64,000 bases of DNA, from positions 40,891-104,890 of the forward strand of contig CAYGSL010000009.1 of NCBI GenBank assembly GCA_964352475.1, given 5' to 3'. The position numbers were made by a program, and so were the translations under genes. Position 1 is the first letter of the stretch; the number at the start of each line of letters is the position of its first letter. Origin of the DNA: JAUIET01 sp964352475 (lineage in GTDB: Bacteria > Pseudomonadota > Gammaproteobacteria > Pseudomonadales > JAUIET01). The notes under the pieces are model-generated. The model was not told the DNA's origin, ran no database searches, and worked only from the letters and a program-made list of their open reading frames with translations. Shown here in pieces: positions 41,502 through 49,287 of the stretch.

Positions 41502-41826
41502 CTCGGGATTGGCTATTTGACGTCAAGTCGGCTTCTATCGAGGCCTTGCTGTCTTCAATGGTGTGGCGGGCGTCATCGGCAATGCTGTTAATTTCGCTAC
41601 GGGTTTTCTCCAGTTCTCGCATAACCGATTCGTTGTGCAACTGGCGGCGAATGTCTTCTGCGCCAATTTCACGCTCGATGTCGCGTCTGACATCGCTAAA
41701 GCTAGAGCGGAGCCGGCCAATCCATAACATAACGGTTCGCACGGTTCCAGGCAGCTGCTCAGGACCAATCACCAACAGGCCAACAACGGCAATTGCCAGC
41801 AATTCGGCGAATCCGATATCAAACAT
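41494..41826 (-). CDS. tatB: Twin-arginine translocase subunit TatB
   Basis: 110 residues. N-terminal helix MFDIGFAELLAIAVVGLLVIGPEQLPG with the conserved GPEQLP hinge, then an amphipathic helix and a polar tail. The Glu-8 position and the GPExLP motif distinguish TatB from TatA. Located between tatA and tatC as usual. Confidence 0.95.
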   Translation of the reverse strand: MFDIGFAELLAIAVVGLLVIGPEQLPGTVRTVMLWIGRLRSSFSDVRRDIEREIGAEDIRRQLHNESVMRELEKTRSEINSIADDARHTIEDSKASIEADLTSNSQSRDD

Positions 41827-41855
41827 AGGGGGGTGCCTGGCCGCAGATCAGCTGT

Positions 41856-42077
41856 CTATTTAGTGTCTTCCACTTTCTCAGCCTTGGCATCAATAACGTC
41901 GCCATTGGCTTGCTCTTCCAGAGTCTCTTCTTCCTTGTCATTGATGGAATTGCGAAAGCCTTTAATTGCCTCACCAAGATCACTGCCCATATTACGCAAG
42001 CGCTTGGTGCCAAATAACATCACTACAATCGCCAGAATGATAAGTAACTGCCAGATGCTGATGCCACTAATACCCAT
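41856..42077 (-). CDS. tatA: Twin-arginine translocase subunit TatA
   Basis: 73 residues. Short N-terminal membrane helix (SIWQLLIILAIVVMLFG) followed by the hinge and amphipathic helix LRNMGSDLGEAIKGF with the conserved FGxKRLR motif (FGTKRLR), then an acidic tail. TatA oligomerises into the translocation pore. The first gene of tatABC, 25 bases downstream of hisE. Confidence 0.95.
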   Translation of the reverse strand: MGISGISIWQLLIILAIVVMLFGTKRLRNMGSDLGEAIKGFRNSINDKEEETLEEQANGDVIDAKAEKVEDTK

Positions 42078-42102
42078 GATTCTATTCCTCTATAAAAACT
42101 TG

Positions 42103-42441
42103 CTAGCCACGCTCGCGTCGACGCCTCTTCTCTTCAAGCCCGGAAGTGCCAAACCGCGTTTCAAGTTCATTAAGCACCTGATTAATGTCGGCACCCAATG
42201 AGGCCAACATCACTAGAGTATGGAACAACAAATCGGCTGACTCGTGTATCAACTTCTCATTATTGTTAAATTGCTCTGCGTGCTTGGCTGCCAGAATGAC
42301 CTCAACTGCTTCCTCGCCCACTTTCTCCAATATCTTGTCCAAGCCGGCATTGCCCAACTTGGCTACATACGAATTCTGCGCATCGGAGGATTGCAGTCGT
42401 TCTTCGATGATGTCGGTTAATTCCTTAAGTACGTCATCCAT
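42103..42441 (-). CDS. hisE: Phosphoribosyl-ATP diphosphatase
   Basis: 112 residues of the all-alpha NTP-pyrophosphatase type, with the HisE pattern KVGEEAVEVILAAK (metal-binding Glu residues) and LIHESADLLFHTLVMLA. It catalyses the second step of histidine biosynthesis. It is separate from hisI, the pseudomonad arrangement, rather than fused as in enterobacteria. It follows hisI by 18 bases. Confidence 0.95.
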   Translation of the reverse strand: MDDVLKELTDIIEERLQSSDAQNSYVAKLGNAGLDKILEKVGEEAVEVILAAKHAEQFNNNEKLIHESADLLFHTLVMLASLGADINQVLNELETRFGTSGLEEKRRRRERG

Positions 42442-42459
42442 TTGTCAGTGTATTTCCTG

Positions 42460-42852
42460 TTAGCGCGTTGAGTAGATGTCGTTGGGGTCTTTAAGCACGG
42501 GATCAACAGTTTGCCATTGTCCGTTCTCCAGCCGGCGATAGAAGCACGATTTCCGGCCGGTATGGCAGGCGATGCCACCGATCTGTTCAACCAACAATAT
42601 AATGACATCATTGTCGCAGTCCAGCCTTATTTCACGTACCTGCTGTTGGTGGCCAGACTCTTCGCCCTTGTGCCACAAACGCGCGCGTGAGCGCGACCAG
42701 TAGACGGCGGTTTGGCTGTCTATTGTGCACTGCAGCGCCTCTCGGTTCATCCAGGCCATCATCAACACGTCGCGGCTGTCATGATCTTGCGCAATGGCTG
42801 GCACAAGGCCATCGCTATTCCATGCAATCTCGTCAAGAATGTCAGTAGTCAT
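42460..42852 (-). CDS. hisI: Phosphoribosyl-AMP cyclohydrolase
   Basis: 130 residues. DVLMMAWMNREAL, TAVYWSRSRARLWHKGEESGH and DCDNDVIILLVEQ with ACHTGRKSCF (zinc cysteines and the DxDxD metal site) define HisI. It opens the adenine ring in the third step of histidine biosynthesis. Confidence 0.95.
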   Translation of the reverse strand: MTTDILDEIAWNSDGLVPAIAQDHDSRDVLMMAWMNREALQCTIDSQTAVYWSRSRARLWHKGEESGHQQQVREIRLDCDNDVIILLVEQIGGIACHTGRKSCFYRRLENGQWQTVDPVLKDPNDIYSTR

Positions 42853-42875
42853 AATCTGATGCGCTCAATAAGAGG

Positions 42876-44531
42876 CTAACCCAGCAGCAGCCAGGTCACT
42901 CCAAGACCGCCAACAATAGCAGCAGTGGTGCGAAAATCGTAGCCCTCAAACATGCCTGTTTGCGGCCCAAGAAAGAGCAGCGCACCGGCTACCAGAAGTA
43001 TCCCTGCTACCAGCTTCTGTCGACGTTCCCGGCGCCTACCTTGTTGTTCGAGTATCTGTAGCTGGCGCTGTTGTTGTTGCGCAGACTCGCGAAGTGCGGC
43101 CGATGATTTCAGGTTATCGATTAACAACTCAGGAAGCTGGGGCAGGTGTTGCAAAAACGTGGGCGCCTGTTTTTGCATACGCTGCAACACCTGAGCGGGT
43201 GCGTATCGCTTGGCCATCCAGTCTTCCAGGAATGGTTGCGCTGTTTCCCACAGATCAAGCTGCGGGTAGAGCTGGCGGCCCAGACCCTCTACGGCTAACA
43301 AGGTTTTTTCAAGCAATACCAGGTTGGGTTGCACGCTCATTTCAAAACGACGTGCAACGGTAAATAAATACAATAATATCTGGCCAAAGGAGATCTCAGC
43401 CAACGGCTTTTCAAAAATCGGCTCGCACACGCTGCGAATAGCCGACTCAAAATCACCTGCTCGAATATGATCTGGCACCCAACCGCTTTCAACGTGCATT
43501 TCGGCCACGGTGCGGTAGTCGCGCTGGAAAATGGCCAGCAAATTTCGCGCCAGATAATAAAGGTCGTCGTCATCCAGGCTACCAATGATCGCGCAATCAA
43601 TACCAATGTACTGGGGCTTGTCGGGGTTGCTGACGTTAACGAATATATTGCCAGGGTGCATATCCGCATGGAAGAAGCTGTCGCGGAACACTTGCGAGAA
43701 AAATATTTCCACGCCACGTTCAGCCAGTTCTTTCATATTGACGTTGGCCGCGTGAAGTTCATCAATATTGCATATTGGGATGCCGTAAATACGCTCCATC
43801 ACAAATACATTGCTGCGCACAAAGTCCCAGTAAACTTCCGGTACATACAACAAGTCTGAATCAAGGAAATTGCGGCGCAACTGGCTGGTGTTAGCCGCCT
43901 CCAGCTGCATATTCAGTTCATCATAAATAACATCGCGATAATCACTAACTACTTCGATTGGCTTCAGACGCTCCCCGTCGGGAGCATACCGCTTGATCAT
44001 GCGCGCCATTGCGAACATAAGGTCGGTGTCTTGCTCAATGAGACGCTCTATGCCTGGTCGCACAATCTTTACAACCACATCAAGCGGCTTGTCTTGACCC
44101 GCTACTGTCAGCTCTGCGCCATGTACTTGTGCGATGGATGCTGACGCCAAGGGTATCTCATCAAATCGTGAGAACAACTCATTAACGGATTGACCAAACG
44201 CTTGCTCGACAACCTTAATTGCCTCTGCACTGGCAAACGGTTCTACCTGATCCTGCAGTTGATTTAATGACGCGGCAATGTCATCAGGTAACAGGTCTGG
44301 TCGCGTTGATAGCATTTGCCCAAGTTTGATAAACACTGGACCTAAATCTTGCAGCGCTAAGCGTATTCGCTCACCTCTGGCGGCCTTATTGTTTGGTAAC
44401 ACACTTAATGGCGCCAGCAGCGCGCGCAGGGCCCACGGCAGTCGACGTTTGTCAATCAGTGCGTCTAAACGATAACGCGCAGCCACTCTTAGTATGCGTG
44501 CCGATCGTTTGCAGTTTTGTATCAAGGCCAT
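42876..44531 (-). CDS. ubiB: UbiB, ATPase/kinase-like ubiquinone biosynthesis protein
   Basis: 551 residues from the ATG at 44531, just after the ubiJ stop; the longer frame to 44609 would overlap ubiJ. The ADCK/UbiB fold is shown by the KxGQ motif (FIKLGQMLSTRPDLLP), the Ala-rich loop LASASIAQVHGAEL, the HADMHPGNIFV catalytic-like segment and GIDCAIIG. Two hydrophobic helices end the protein. UbiB supports lipid-linked steps of ubiquinone synthesis, probably by ATP-driven extraction of intermediates. It forms an operon with ubiE and ubiJ. Confidence 0.95.
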   Translation of the reverse strand: MALIQNCKRSARILRVAARYRLDALIDKRRLPWALRALLAPLSVLPNNKAARGERIRLALQDLGPVFIKLGQMLSTRPDLLPDDIAASLNQLQDQVEPFASAEAIKVVEQAFGQSVNELFSRFDEIPLASASIAQVHGAELTVAGQDKPLDVVVKIVRPGIERLIEQDTDLMFAMARMIKRYAPDGERLKPIEVVSDYRDVIYDELNMQLEAANTSQLRRNFLDSDLLYVPEVYWDFVRSNVFVMERIYGIPICNIDELHAANVNMKELAERGVEIFFSQVFRDSFFHADMHPGNIFVNVSNPDKPQYIGIDCAIIGSLDDDDLYYLARNLLAIFQRDYRTVAEMHVESGWVPDHIRAGDFESAIRSVCEPIFEKPLAEISFGQILLYLFTVARRFEMSVQPNLVLLEKTLLAVEGLGRQLYPQLDLWETAQPFLEDWMAKRYAPAQVLQRMQKQAPTFLQHLPQLPELLIDNLKSSAALRESAQQQQRQLQILEQQGRRRERRQKLVAGILLVAGALLFLGPQTGMFEGYDFRTTAAIVGGLGVTWLLLG

Positions 44532-44544
44532 AGTATTTGCCTGT

Positions 44545-45183
44545 CTACACCGGATTTTGCTTGCTAATGCGTTGCTGAATGCGAGCAACCCGTGCTTGCA
44601 GCCGATCAACGCGTAAGTTCAGATCGCCCACGTCTTGATAGAAACTTTCCAGTTCCTCGCGCGCCGGGAGTAAGCCTGCCTCTTGATGCACAAATTGTTC
44701 GAGCTGCACCTGCAGGTTTTCTTGCGCTTGTTGACCAAACGCGAGGCCGCCGCGAATAAGTCGCCCAAGCTGGTGACCACCAACATCACCAAACACGCGC
44801 GCAATAGGTTGTTCCCAATCAATATCAAGCTGCGCCAGTATGGCTTGCAATGCCACAAAGTCCTGGCTGTTGCCGTGCACACTTAAATCGCCATTAATCA
44901 AGGCCGCTGCTTTGTCATCCGCTTGCATCAGTTGCACGAATTGAGAGAGCTTGCCGCTGAGTGAACTGTTCACGTCTGCTTCATCGTGCCAGGATTTGAA
45001 TTGCACACCGGTATCACCGGGCAAACAATACACTTTGATGTCAGGGCTTTGGCAATGGATTAGCAATACTTTGCCATCCAGCTCAGAGAGCCGCTTCAGA
45101 GTAGCTGGGTCAAGCTCTAGCGCTTTATTAACGACGAACTCCAGCCCGGCTAATGCGGCGGTTTGCAGAGCCGGGTCGGCCAT
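44545..45183 (-). CDS. ubiJ: UbiJ, ubiquinone biosynthesis accessory factor (SCP2-like)
   Basis: 212 residues. The N-terminal half is an SCP2-like lipid-binding domain (LFVNKALELDP-like start, then VLLIHCQSPDIKVYCLPG), the C-terminal half is helical with DLNLRVDRLQARVARIQQR as a probable coiled coil. In E. coli UbiJ binds polyprenyl quinone intermediates within the soluble Ubi complex. The start overlaps the ubiE stop by one base (TGATG). Confidence 0.92.
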   Translation of the reverse strand: MADPALQTAALAGLEFVVNKALELDPATLKRLSELDGKVLLIHCQSPDIKVYCLPGDTGVQFKSWHDEADVNSSLSGKLSQFVQLMQADDKAAALINGDLSVHGNSQDFVALQAILAQLDIDWEQPIARVFGDVGGHQLGRLIRGGLAFGQQAQENLQVQLEQFVHQEAGLLPAREELESFYQDVGDLNLRVDRLQARVARIQQRISKQNPV

Positions 45184-45932
45184 CAGGGTTTTACTCCGGT
45201 GTGCAACGCGACGACACCACCAGTCATGTCATGGTATTCAACATTTTCAAAGCCGGCGTCGTAGACCATGTCTTTCAGCGTTTCCTGATCAGGGTGTTTG
45301 CGAATGGACTCCGCCAAGTAGCGATAGCTGTCGCTGTCATTTGTGATCAGTTTGCCAAGTGCAGGCAATATGCTGAATGAGTATGCGTCGTAGGCTTTGC
45401 TCATCAATTCGTTCTTGGGCTTTGAAAACTCGAGTATCAGCAGTTTGCCGCCAGGTTTCAGTACGCGCAGCATGGATCGCAGGGCTGCGTCTTTGTCGGT
45501 GACGTTTCTTAGGCCAAATGAAATCGTGACACAGTCAAAGCTGTCGGATTCGAAGGGCAGATCTTCGGCGTTAGCTTGCACGTAATCGATGTGCCCGCAA
45601 ACACCGGCATCGGTCAGGCGGTCTCTGCCCATGGTGAGCATGGATTCGTTAATATCGGCCAATATTACGTGGCCTTCGTCACCCACAAGTGAGTGAAATT
45701 TCTCGGCCAGGTCGCCGGTGCCGCCGGCAATATCAAGTACTTTGTGGCCTTGGCGTACGGCGCTGACTTCGATGGTAAAGCGTTTCCAGATGCGGTGGAC
45801 GCCGGCGGACATCAGGTCGTTCATTAGGTCATATTGGCTGGCGACGGAATGGAATACGTCGGCGACCATGCCTTGTTTTTTGTCGGTGTCTACTTGTTGG
45901 TAGCCGAAGTGGGTTTTGTCTTGATCGTTCAT
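45183..45932 (-). CDS. ubiE: UbiE, ubiquinone/menaquinone C-methyltransferase
   Basis: 249 residues from the ATG at 45932; the longer frame runs into a repeat element. THFGYQQVDTDKKQGMVADVF and the SAM-binding GHKVLDIAGGTGDLAEKF (motif I) are UbiE-specific, followed by VQANAEDLPFESDSFDCVTISFGLRN (in part). It C-methylates the quinone ring. The promoter must lie within the repeat-rich 45933-46305 or further upstream, since the next gene is on the same strand. Confidence 0.95.
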   Translation of the reverse strand: MNDQDKTHFGYQQVDTDKKQGMVADVFHSVASQYDLMNDLMSAGVHRIWKRFTIEVSAVRQGHKVLDIAGGTGDLAEKFHSLVGDEGHVILADINESMLTMGRDRLTDAGVCGHIDYVQANAEDLPFESDSFDCVTISFGLRNVTDKDAALRSMLRVLKPGGKLLILEFSKPKNELMSKAYDAYSFSILPALGKLITNDSDSYRYLAESIRKHPDQETLKDMVYDAGFENVEYHDMTGGVVALHTGVKP

Positions 45933-45992
45933 TTGGGTATTGTACCGCTTGTTGGGGTGCGGGCGTGATTCCGGTTTTTGGGTTCTTAATCC

Positions 45993-46137
45993 GTTGCAGC
46001 ATCGATTGTCCCCTTTGCTGCGCAACTGGGCCCCTCCGGGGTACCCTCTTTCACAAAAATGCCTTTCTGCGAAAGTCATTTTTGCTCTCTCGGCCTGCGT
46101 TTTTTACCTTCGCAAAGGGGACAATCGATGCTGCAAC
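45993..46137. repeat. Long inverted repeat with nested hairpin (palindromic element 1)
   Basis: Bases 45993-46018 and 46112-46137 are a perfect 26-base inverted repeat with a 93-base spacer. Inside the spacer a second palindrome pairs 46054-46067 with 46071-46084 (one mismatch) around a TGC loop, and a third short one pairs CCCC with GGGG near 46030-46040. The order outer arm, hairpin, hairpin, outer arm looks like a designed structure rather than an accidental one. No open reading frame with a recognisable product lies in it. It is a candidate dispersed intergenic element or a stable RNA hairpin in the ubiE leader. Confidence 0.85.
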
Positions 46138-46175
46138 TCAGTTGGGCAGCTGAACCCTCAGATTTGCACTGAGGT

Positions 46176-46281
46176 ATTGGGCCATATGTTCACTGGCTGG
46201 ACCATTTGAGACATGGATGTCGAAAATGAGCCCCCAGGGATGGGTTCACGGCGGGTCCAGCCAGTGAACATATGGTCCAAT
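46176..46281. repeat. Long inverted repeat (palindromic element 2)
   Basis: Bases 46176-46203 and 46254-46281 match as inverted repeats at 27 of 28 positions, with a 50-base spacer that contains GACATGGATGTC, itself a hairpin, and then a GAGCCCCCAGGGATGGGTTC segment. It is 38 bases after element 1 but has unrelated arms. From memory the central segment resembles intergenic units found in many copies in some gammaproteobacteria. The DUF971 stop is 25 bases beyond, so it could also work as a transcript 3' hairpin. Confidence 0.85.
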
Positions 46282-46305
46282 GCCGGTCTGGTTTTAAACT
46301 GGGTA

Positions 46306-46695
46306 TTAGGACTTAAAAATAATCGGATCCGAATTCGGCTCTCGACTACCTTCTTCAGCCTTAAGCCTGGCTAAATAATCCTGCCATTTGGACTGCTGGT
46401 TTGCACACAGATCGTACAGGTAGTCCCAGGAGTAGATACCTGTGTCGTGGCCGTCGTTGAAGGTGATTTGAATGGCGTAGTTGCCGGTGGCTTCTATGGC
46501 GTCGATGTTGACGTATTTTTTGCCGGTTTGCAGTACTTCCTGGCCTGTGCCGTGACCGCGAACTTCTGCGGAGGGGGAATGCACTCGCAGGTATTCGCAG
46601 CTTAGGCGATAGGATTCGTCGTCGCTGTAGCCTAGCTCCAGCTCAGCAGAATGCTTGTGCAGGTGGATGTTGTTGGGAATGGGGGCGTTAGACAT
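46306..46695 (-). CDS. DUF971-domain protein
   Basis: 129 residues. The domain (GBBH-like N-terminal type) is visible: LSCEYLRVHSPSAEVRGHG, GKKYVNIDAIEATGNYAIQITFNDGHDTGIYSWDYL (in part). The family occurs alone in proteobacteria or fused to Fe-S assembly and gamma-butyrobetaine hydroxylase proteins, with an undefined role. It lies 9 bases after hslU on the same strand, an arrangement I recall as common in Pseudomonas relatives. Confidence 0.88.
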   Translation of the reverse strand: MSNAPIPNNIHLHKHSAELELGYSDDESYRLSCEYLRVHSPSAEVRGHGTGQEVLQTGKKYVNIDAIEATGNYAIQITFNDGHDTGIYSWDYLYDLCANQQSKWQDYLARLKAEEGSREPNSDPIIFKS

Positions 46696-46704
46696 GCCGC
46701 GAGG

Positions 46705-48024
46705 TTACAGAATAAACCGGCTCAGGTCTTCATCCTGAGCAAGCTCACCTACCTGTTCTTCCACGTAGGCGCTGTCGACCTTGAGTGTGCTGTCACCTTT
46801 GTCGGCGGCGTCAAAAGAGGCGTTTTCCAGCAAGCGCTCCAGCACCGTGTGCAGGCGGCGGGCACCTATGTTTTCGGTGCGCTCGTTCACTTCCCAGGCA
46901 ATTTCGGCAATTTTTTGAATGCCGTCATCACTGAATTCCACGCTGACGTTTTCCGTGGCCAGCAGTGCGCGGTATTGTTCGGTGAGTGAGGCTTTGGGTT
47001 CGGTCAGGATGCGGCGGAAGTCATCTGGGCTTAGGGCGCTGAGTTCCACGCGGATCGGTAGTCTGCCTTGTAATTCCGGGATCAGGTCGCTTGGCTTGGC
47101 CAGGTGAAACGCGCCGGAGGCGATAAACAAAATATGGTCGGTTTTTACGGTGCCGTATTTGGTGGTTACTGTGCAGCCCTCTATCAGGGGCAAAAGGTCA
47201 CGTTGCACGCCTTCGCGAGATACGTCGGCACCGGCACCTTCGCTGCGTTTTGCGACTTTGTCGAGTTCGTCAATGAATACGATGCCGTTCTGTTCGGCTT
47301 CTTCTACGGCGCGTAGCTTCAGCTCGTCTTCGTTGATGAGTTTGGCGGCTTCTTCGTCTCGCAAGCTGGCAAGTGCTGCTTTAACGGAGAGTTTTCTGGT
47401 GCTTTTTTTGCCGCCGCCTATGCTGGAAAACATGGATTGCAGTTGGTCGGTCATTTCTTCCATGCCGGGCGGCGCCATGATTTGGGCTACCATGGGTGAG
47501 GTGCTGAGATCGATTTCAATTTCTTTGTCGTCCAGTTCACCCTCTCGCAGTTTCTTTCTGAAAATCTGGCGGGTGTTGGTTTCTTTTTCTGAGGTATCTG
47601 CGTCGCGTGCTGGCGGAAGCAATGCGTCCAGAACGCGTTCTTCGGCAGCGTCCATGGCGCGATGGTCGACTTTTGCGTATTCTTCCTCGCGCAATTTTTT
47701 GATCGAGCCATCCACCAGGTCACGCACTATTGATTCAACGTCTCGGCCCACATAGCCGACTTCGGTGAATTTGGTGGCTTCTACTTTTATGAATGGTGCG
47801 TTGGCTAACTTTGCCAAACGTCTGGCGATCTCGGTCTTGCCTACGCCAGTAGGGCCAATCATCAAAATATTCTTTGGTGTGATTTCTTCACGCAGGCTCT
47901 CGTCGAGTTGCATACGCCGCCATCGATTGCGCAGGGCGATGGCAACAGCACGCTTTGCATCCGACTGGCCAACAATGTGGCGATCCAGTTCGTGAACGAT
48001 TTCACGCGGCGTCATATTGCTCAT
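46705..48024 (-). CDS. hslU: HslU, ATPase subunit of the HslUV protease
   Basis: 439 residues from the ATG at 48024, which overlaps the hslV stop (ATGA). AAA+ Walker A GPTGVGKTEIARR, pore loop GYVGRDV, Walker B VFIDELDKVA, and the C-terminal sensor region GARRLHTVLERLLE are all present. HslU unfolds substrates and threads them into HslV. Length matches the E. coli protein. Confidence 0.96.
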   Translation of the reverse strand: MSNMTPREIVHELDRHIVGQSDAKRAVAIALRNRWRRMQLDESLREEITPKNILMIGPTGVGKTEIARRLAKLANAPFIKVEATKFTEVGYVGRDVESIVRDLVDGSIKKLREEEYAKVDHRAMDAAEERVLDALLPPARDADTSEKETNTRQIFRKKLREGELDDKEIEIDLSTSPMVAQIMAPPGMEEMTDQLQSMFSSIGGGKKSTRKLSVKAALASLRDEEAAKLINEDELKLRAVEEAEQNGIVFIDELDKVAKRSEGAGADVSREGVQRDLLPLIEGCTVTTKYGTVKTDHILFIASGAFHLAKPSDLIPELQGRLPIRVELSALSPDDFRRILTEPKASLTEQYRALLATENVSVEFSDDGIQKIAEIAWEVNERTENIGARRLHTVLERLLENASFDAADKGDSTLKVDSAYVEEQVGELAQDEDLSRFIL

Positions 48025-48563
48025 TTGGCTGCCAGTTCCTCTATGGTGTGGTTGTGGTTGGTGTAGATACAAATATCGCCGGCTATGCCCAGGGCTTTCT
48101 CGGTAATCTCACGCGCGCTGAGATCGGTGTTGTCCAGCAGTGCGCGTGCTGCCGATTGTGCGAAGGGGCCACCCGAACCTATTGCGATCAAGCTGTCTTC
48201 AGGTTCTATTACGTCGCCATTGCCCGTTATGATCAGTGAGGTGTCTTTGTCGGCTACTGCGAGCAAGGCTTCCAGGCGTCTGAGCGAACGTTCTGTGCGC
48301 CAGGCTTTGGCCAGTTCTACGGCGGCGCGCATTAGCTTGCCCTGATATTTTTCCAGTTGCGCTTCAAACAACTCGAACAAGGTAAACGCATCAGCGGTAC
48401 CACCGGCAAATCCGGCCAGAACCTGATTGTTGTGCAGGCGGCGCACCTTGCGGGCATTGCCTTTCATAATGGTGTTGCCTTGGCTTACCTGGCCATCACC
48501 GCCAATAACAACATGGCCGTTGCGTCTAACCGACACAATCGTGGTGCCGCGATATTGCTCCAT
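48021..48563 (-). CDS. hslV: HslV, peptidase subunit of the HslUV protease
   Basis: 180 residues. The proteasome-beta-like fold begins TTIVSVRRNGHVVIGGDG, with the catalytic Thr. Here it is preceded by MEQYRG, a six-residue leader that must be removed to expose Thr7; E. coli HslV has only the initiator Met. VLAGFAGGTADAFTLFELF and LIAIGSGGPFAQSAARAL are family-typical. It is translationally coupled to hslU. Confidence 0.96.
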   Translation of the reverse strand: MEQYRGTTIVSVRRNGHVVIGGDGQVSQGNTIMKGNARKVRRLHNNQVLAGFAGGTADAFTLFELFEAQLEKYQGKLMRAAVELAKAWRTERSLRRLEALLAVADKDTSLIITGNGDVIEPEDSLIAIGSGGPFAQSAARALLDNTDLSAREITEKALGIAGDICIYTNHNHTIEELAAK

Positions 48564-48617
48564 TGGGGTCTCCGAAGCGTAGAAAGTTGGAGTTAATCTT
48601 ACTGTATTGGGGCGAGT

Positions 48618-49205
48618 CTAGCGTTTCTCAAGTAGCAGCGTCTCGATTCCCTCGCCGTGGAGGGTGGCGCGGGCGTGTTCCATGGCGCCATGAGATTCAT
48701 AAGGGCCGACAAACACCCGGTGTGCGGTTGTGCCTGACGGCAGGGTTTGGGCCTCAACTCTGGGAGTTAAGCCGAGCAGAGTGATAGTGGCCCTATGACT
48801 TTCAGCGTCTCTGGCCTGTGCAAAAGAACCTGCCTGCAGCAAATAAGAGACTGGCTTTTGTTTGAGCTCTTCGCGGGTTTTGTAGGCCCCTTTGCTGCTT
48901 TGGCTTACCTTGGCCTGGCGTTCTGGAAGCATTTCGTAAAATTCGAAACGAGCGGGCTTGTTCTCCGAAACAGCCGCTTTTGCCGCCGGCTTTTGCCTTG
49001 CCTGCGGGGCTGCCGCCACCTGGGTGGCTTGCTGGGTTGTTTGACTGGTCGCGCTGTGAGGTAGCCAATCCGTCAAGTGCAGCAAATACGCAGCAAACAA
49101 GCCACAGGCAACACCGGTTCCAAACCAGACAGGTCGTGAGCTCAACTCTTGTTTTTTAGAGCTGCGTTTGCGCTTCTTTTTGCGCTTGGCAAAGTCGTAG
49201 GCCAT
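48618..49205 (-). CDS. FtsN-like SPOR-domain membrane protein
   Basis: 195 residues. A strongly basic N-terminus (KRKKKRKRSSKK) precedes one membrane helix (about 27-44). The periplasmic part contains FEFYEMLPE, a motif seen in FtsN-like proteins, and a C-terminal SPOR domain (about 118-192: YLLQAGSFAQARDAESHRA...HRVFVGPYESHGAMEHA) that binds denuded glycan at the septum. The location beside priA and hslV is the usual one for this gene in Pseudomonas relatives. A cell-division role is inferred. Confidence 0.88.
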   Translation of the reverse strand: MAYDFAKRKKKRKRSSKKQELSSRPVWFGTGVACGLFAAYLLHLTDWLPHSATSQTTQQATQVAAAPQARQKPAAKAAVSENKPARFEFYEMLPERQAKVSQSSKGAYKTREELKQKPVSYLLQAGSFAQARDAESHRATITLLGLTPRVEAQTLPSGTTAHRVFVGPYESHGAMEHARATLHGEGIETLLLEKR

Positions 49206-49287
49206 GGAATTTAAAACAGAAGGGGGCAGTCGTCGCTATTATGCTGAGCGCCATTGCGGTTGCCAATCGAGTAGCAGAAAGAATGGT

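Noticed and set aside
45933..46079. Extended ubiE start
   Set aside because: The extra codons run through palindromic element 1 and have no similarity to UbiE; the family start is MNDQDKTHFG at 45932.
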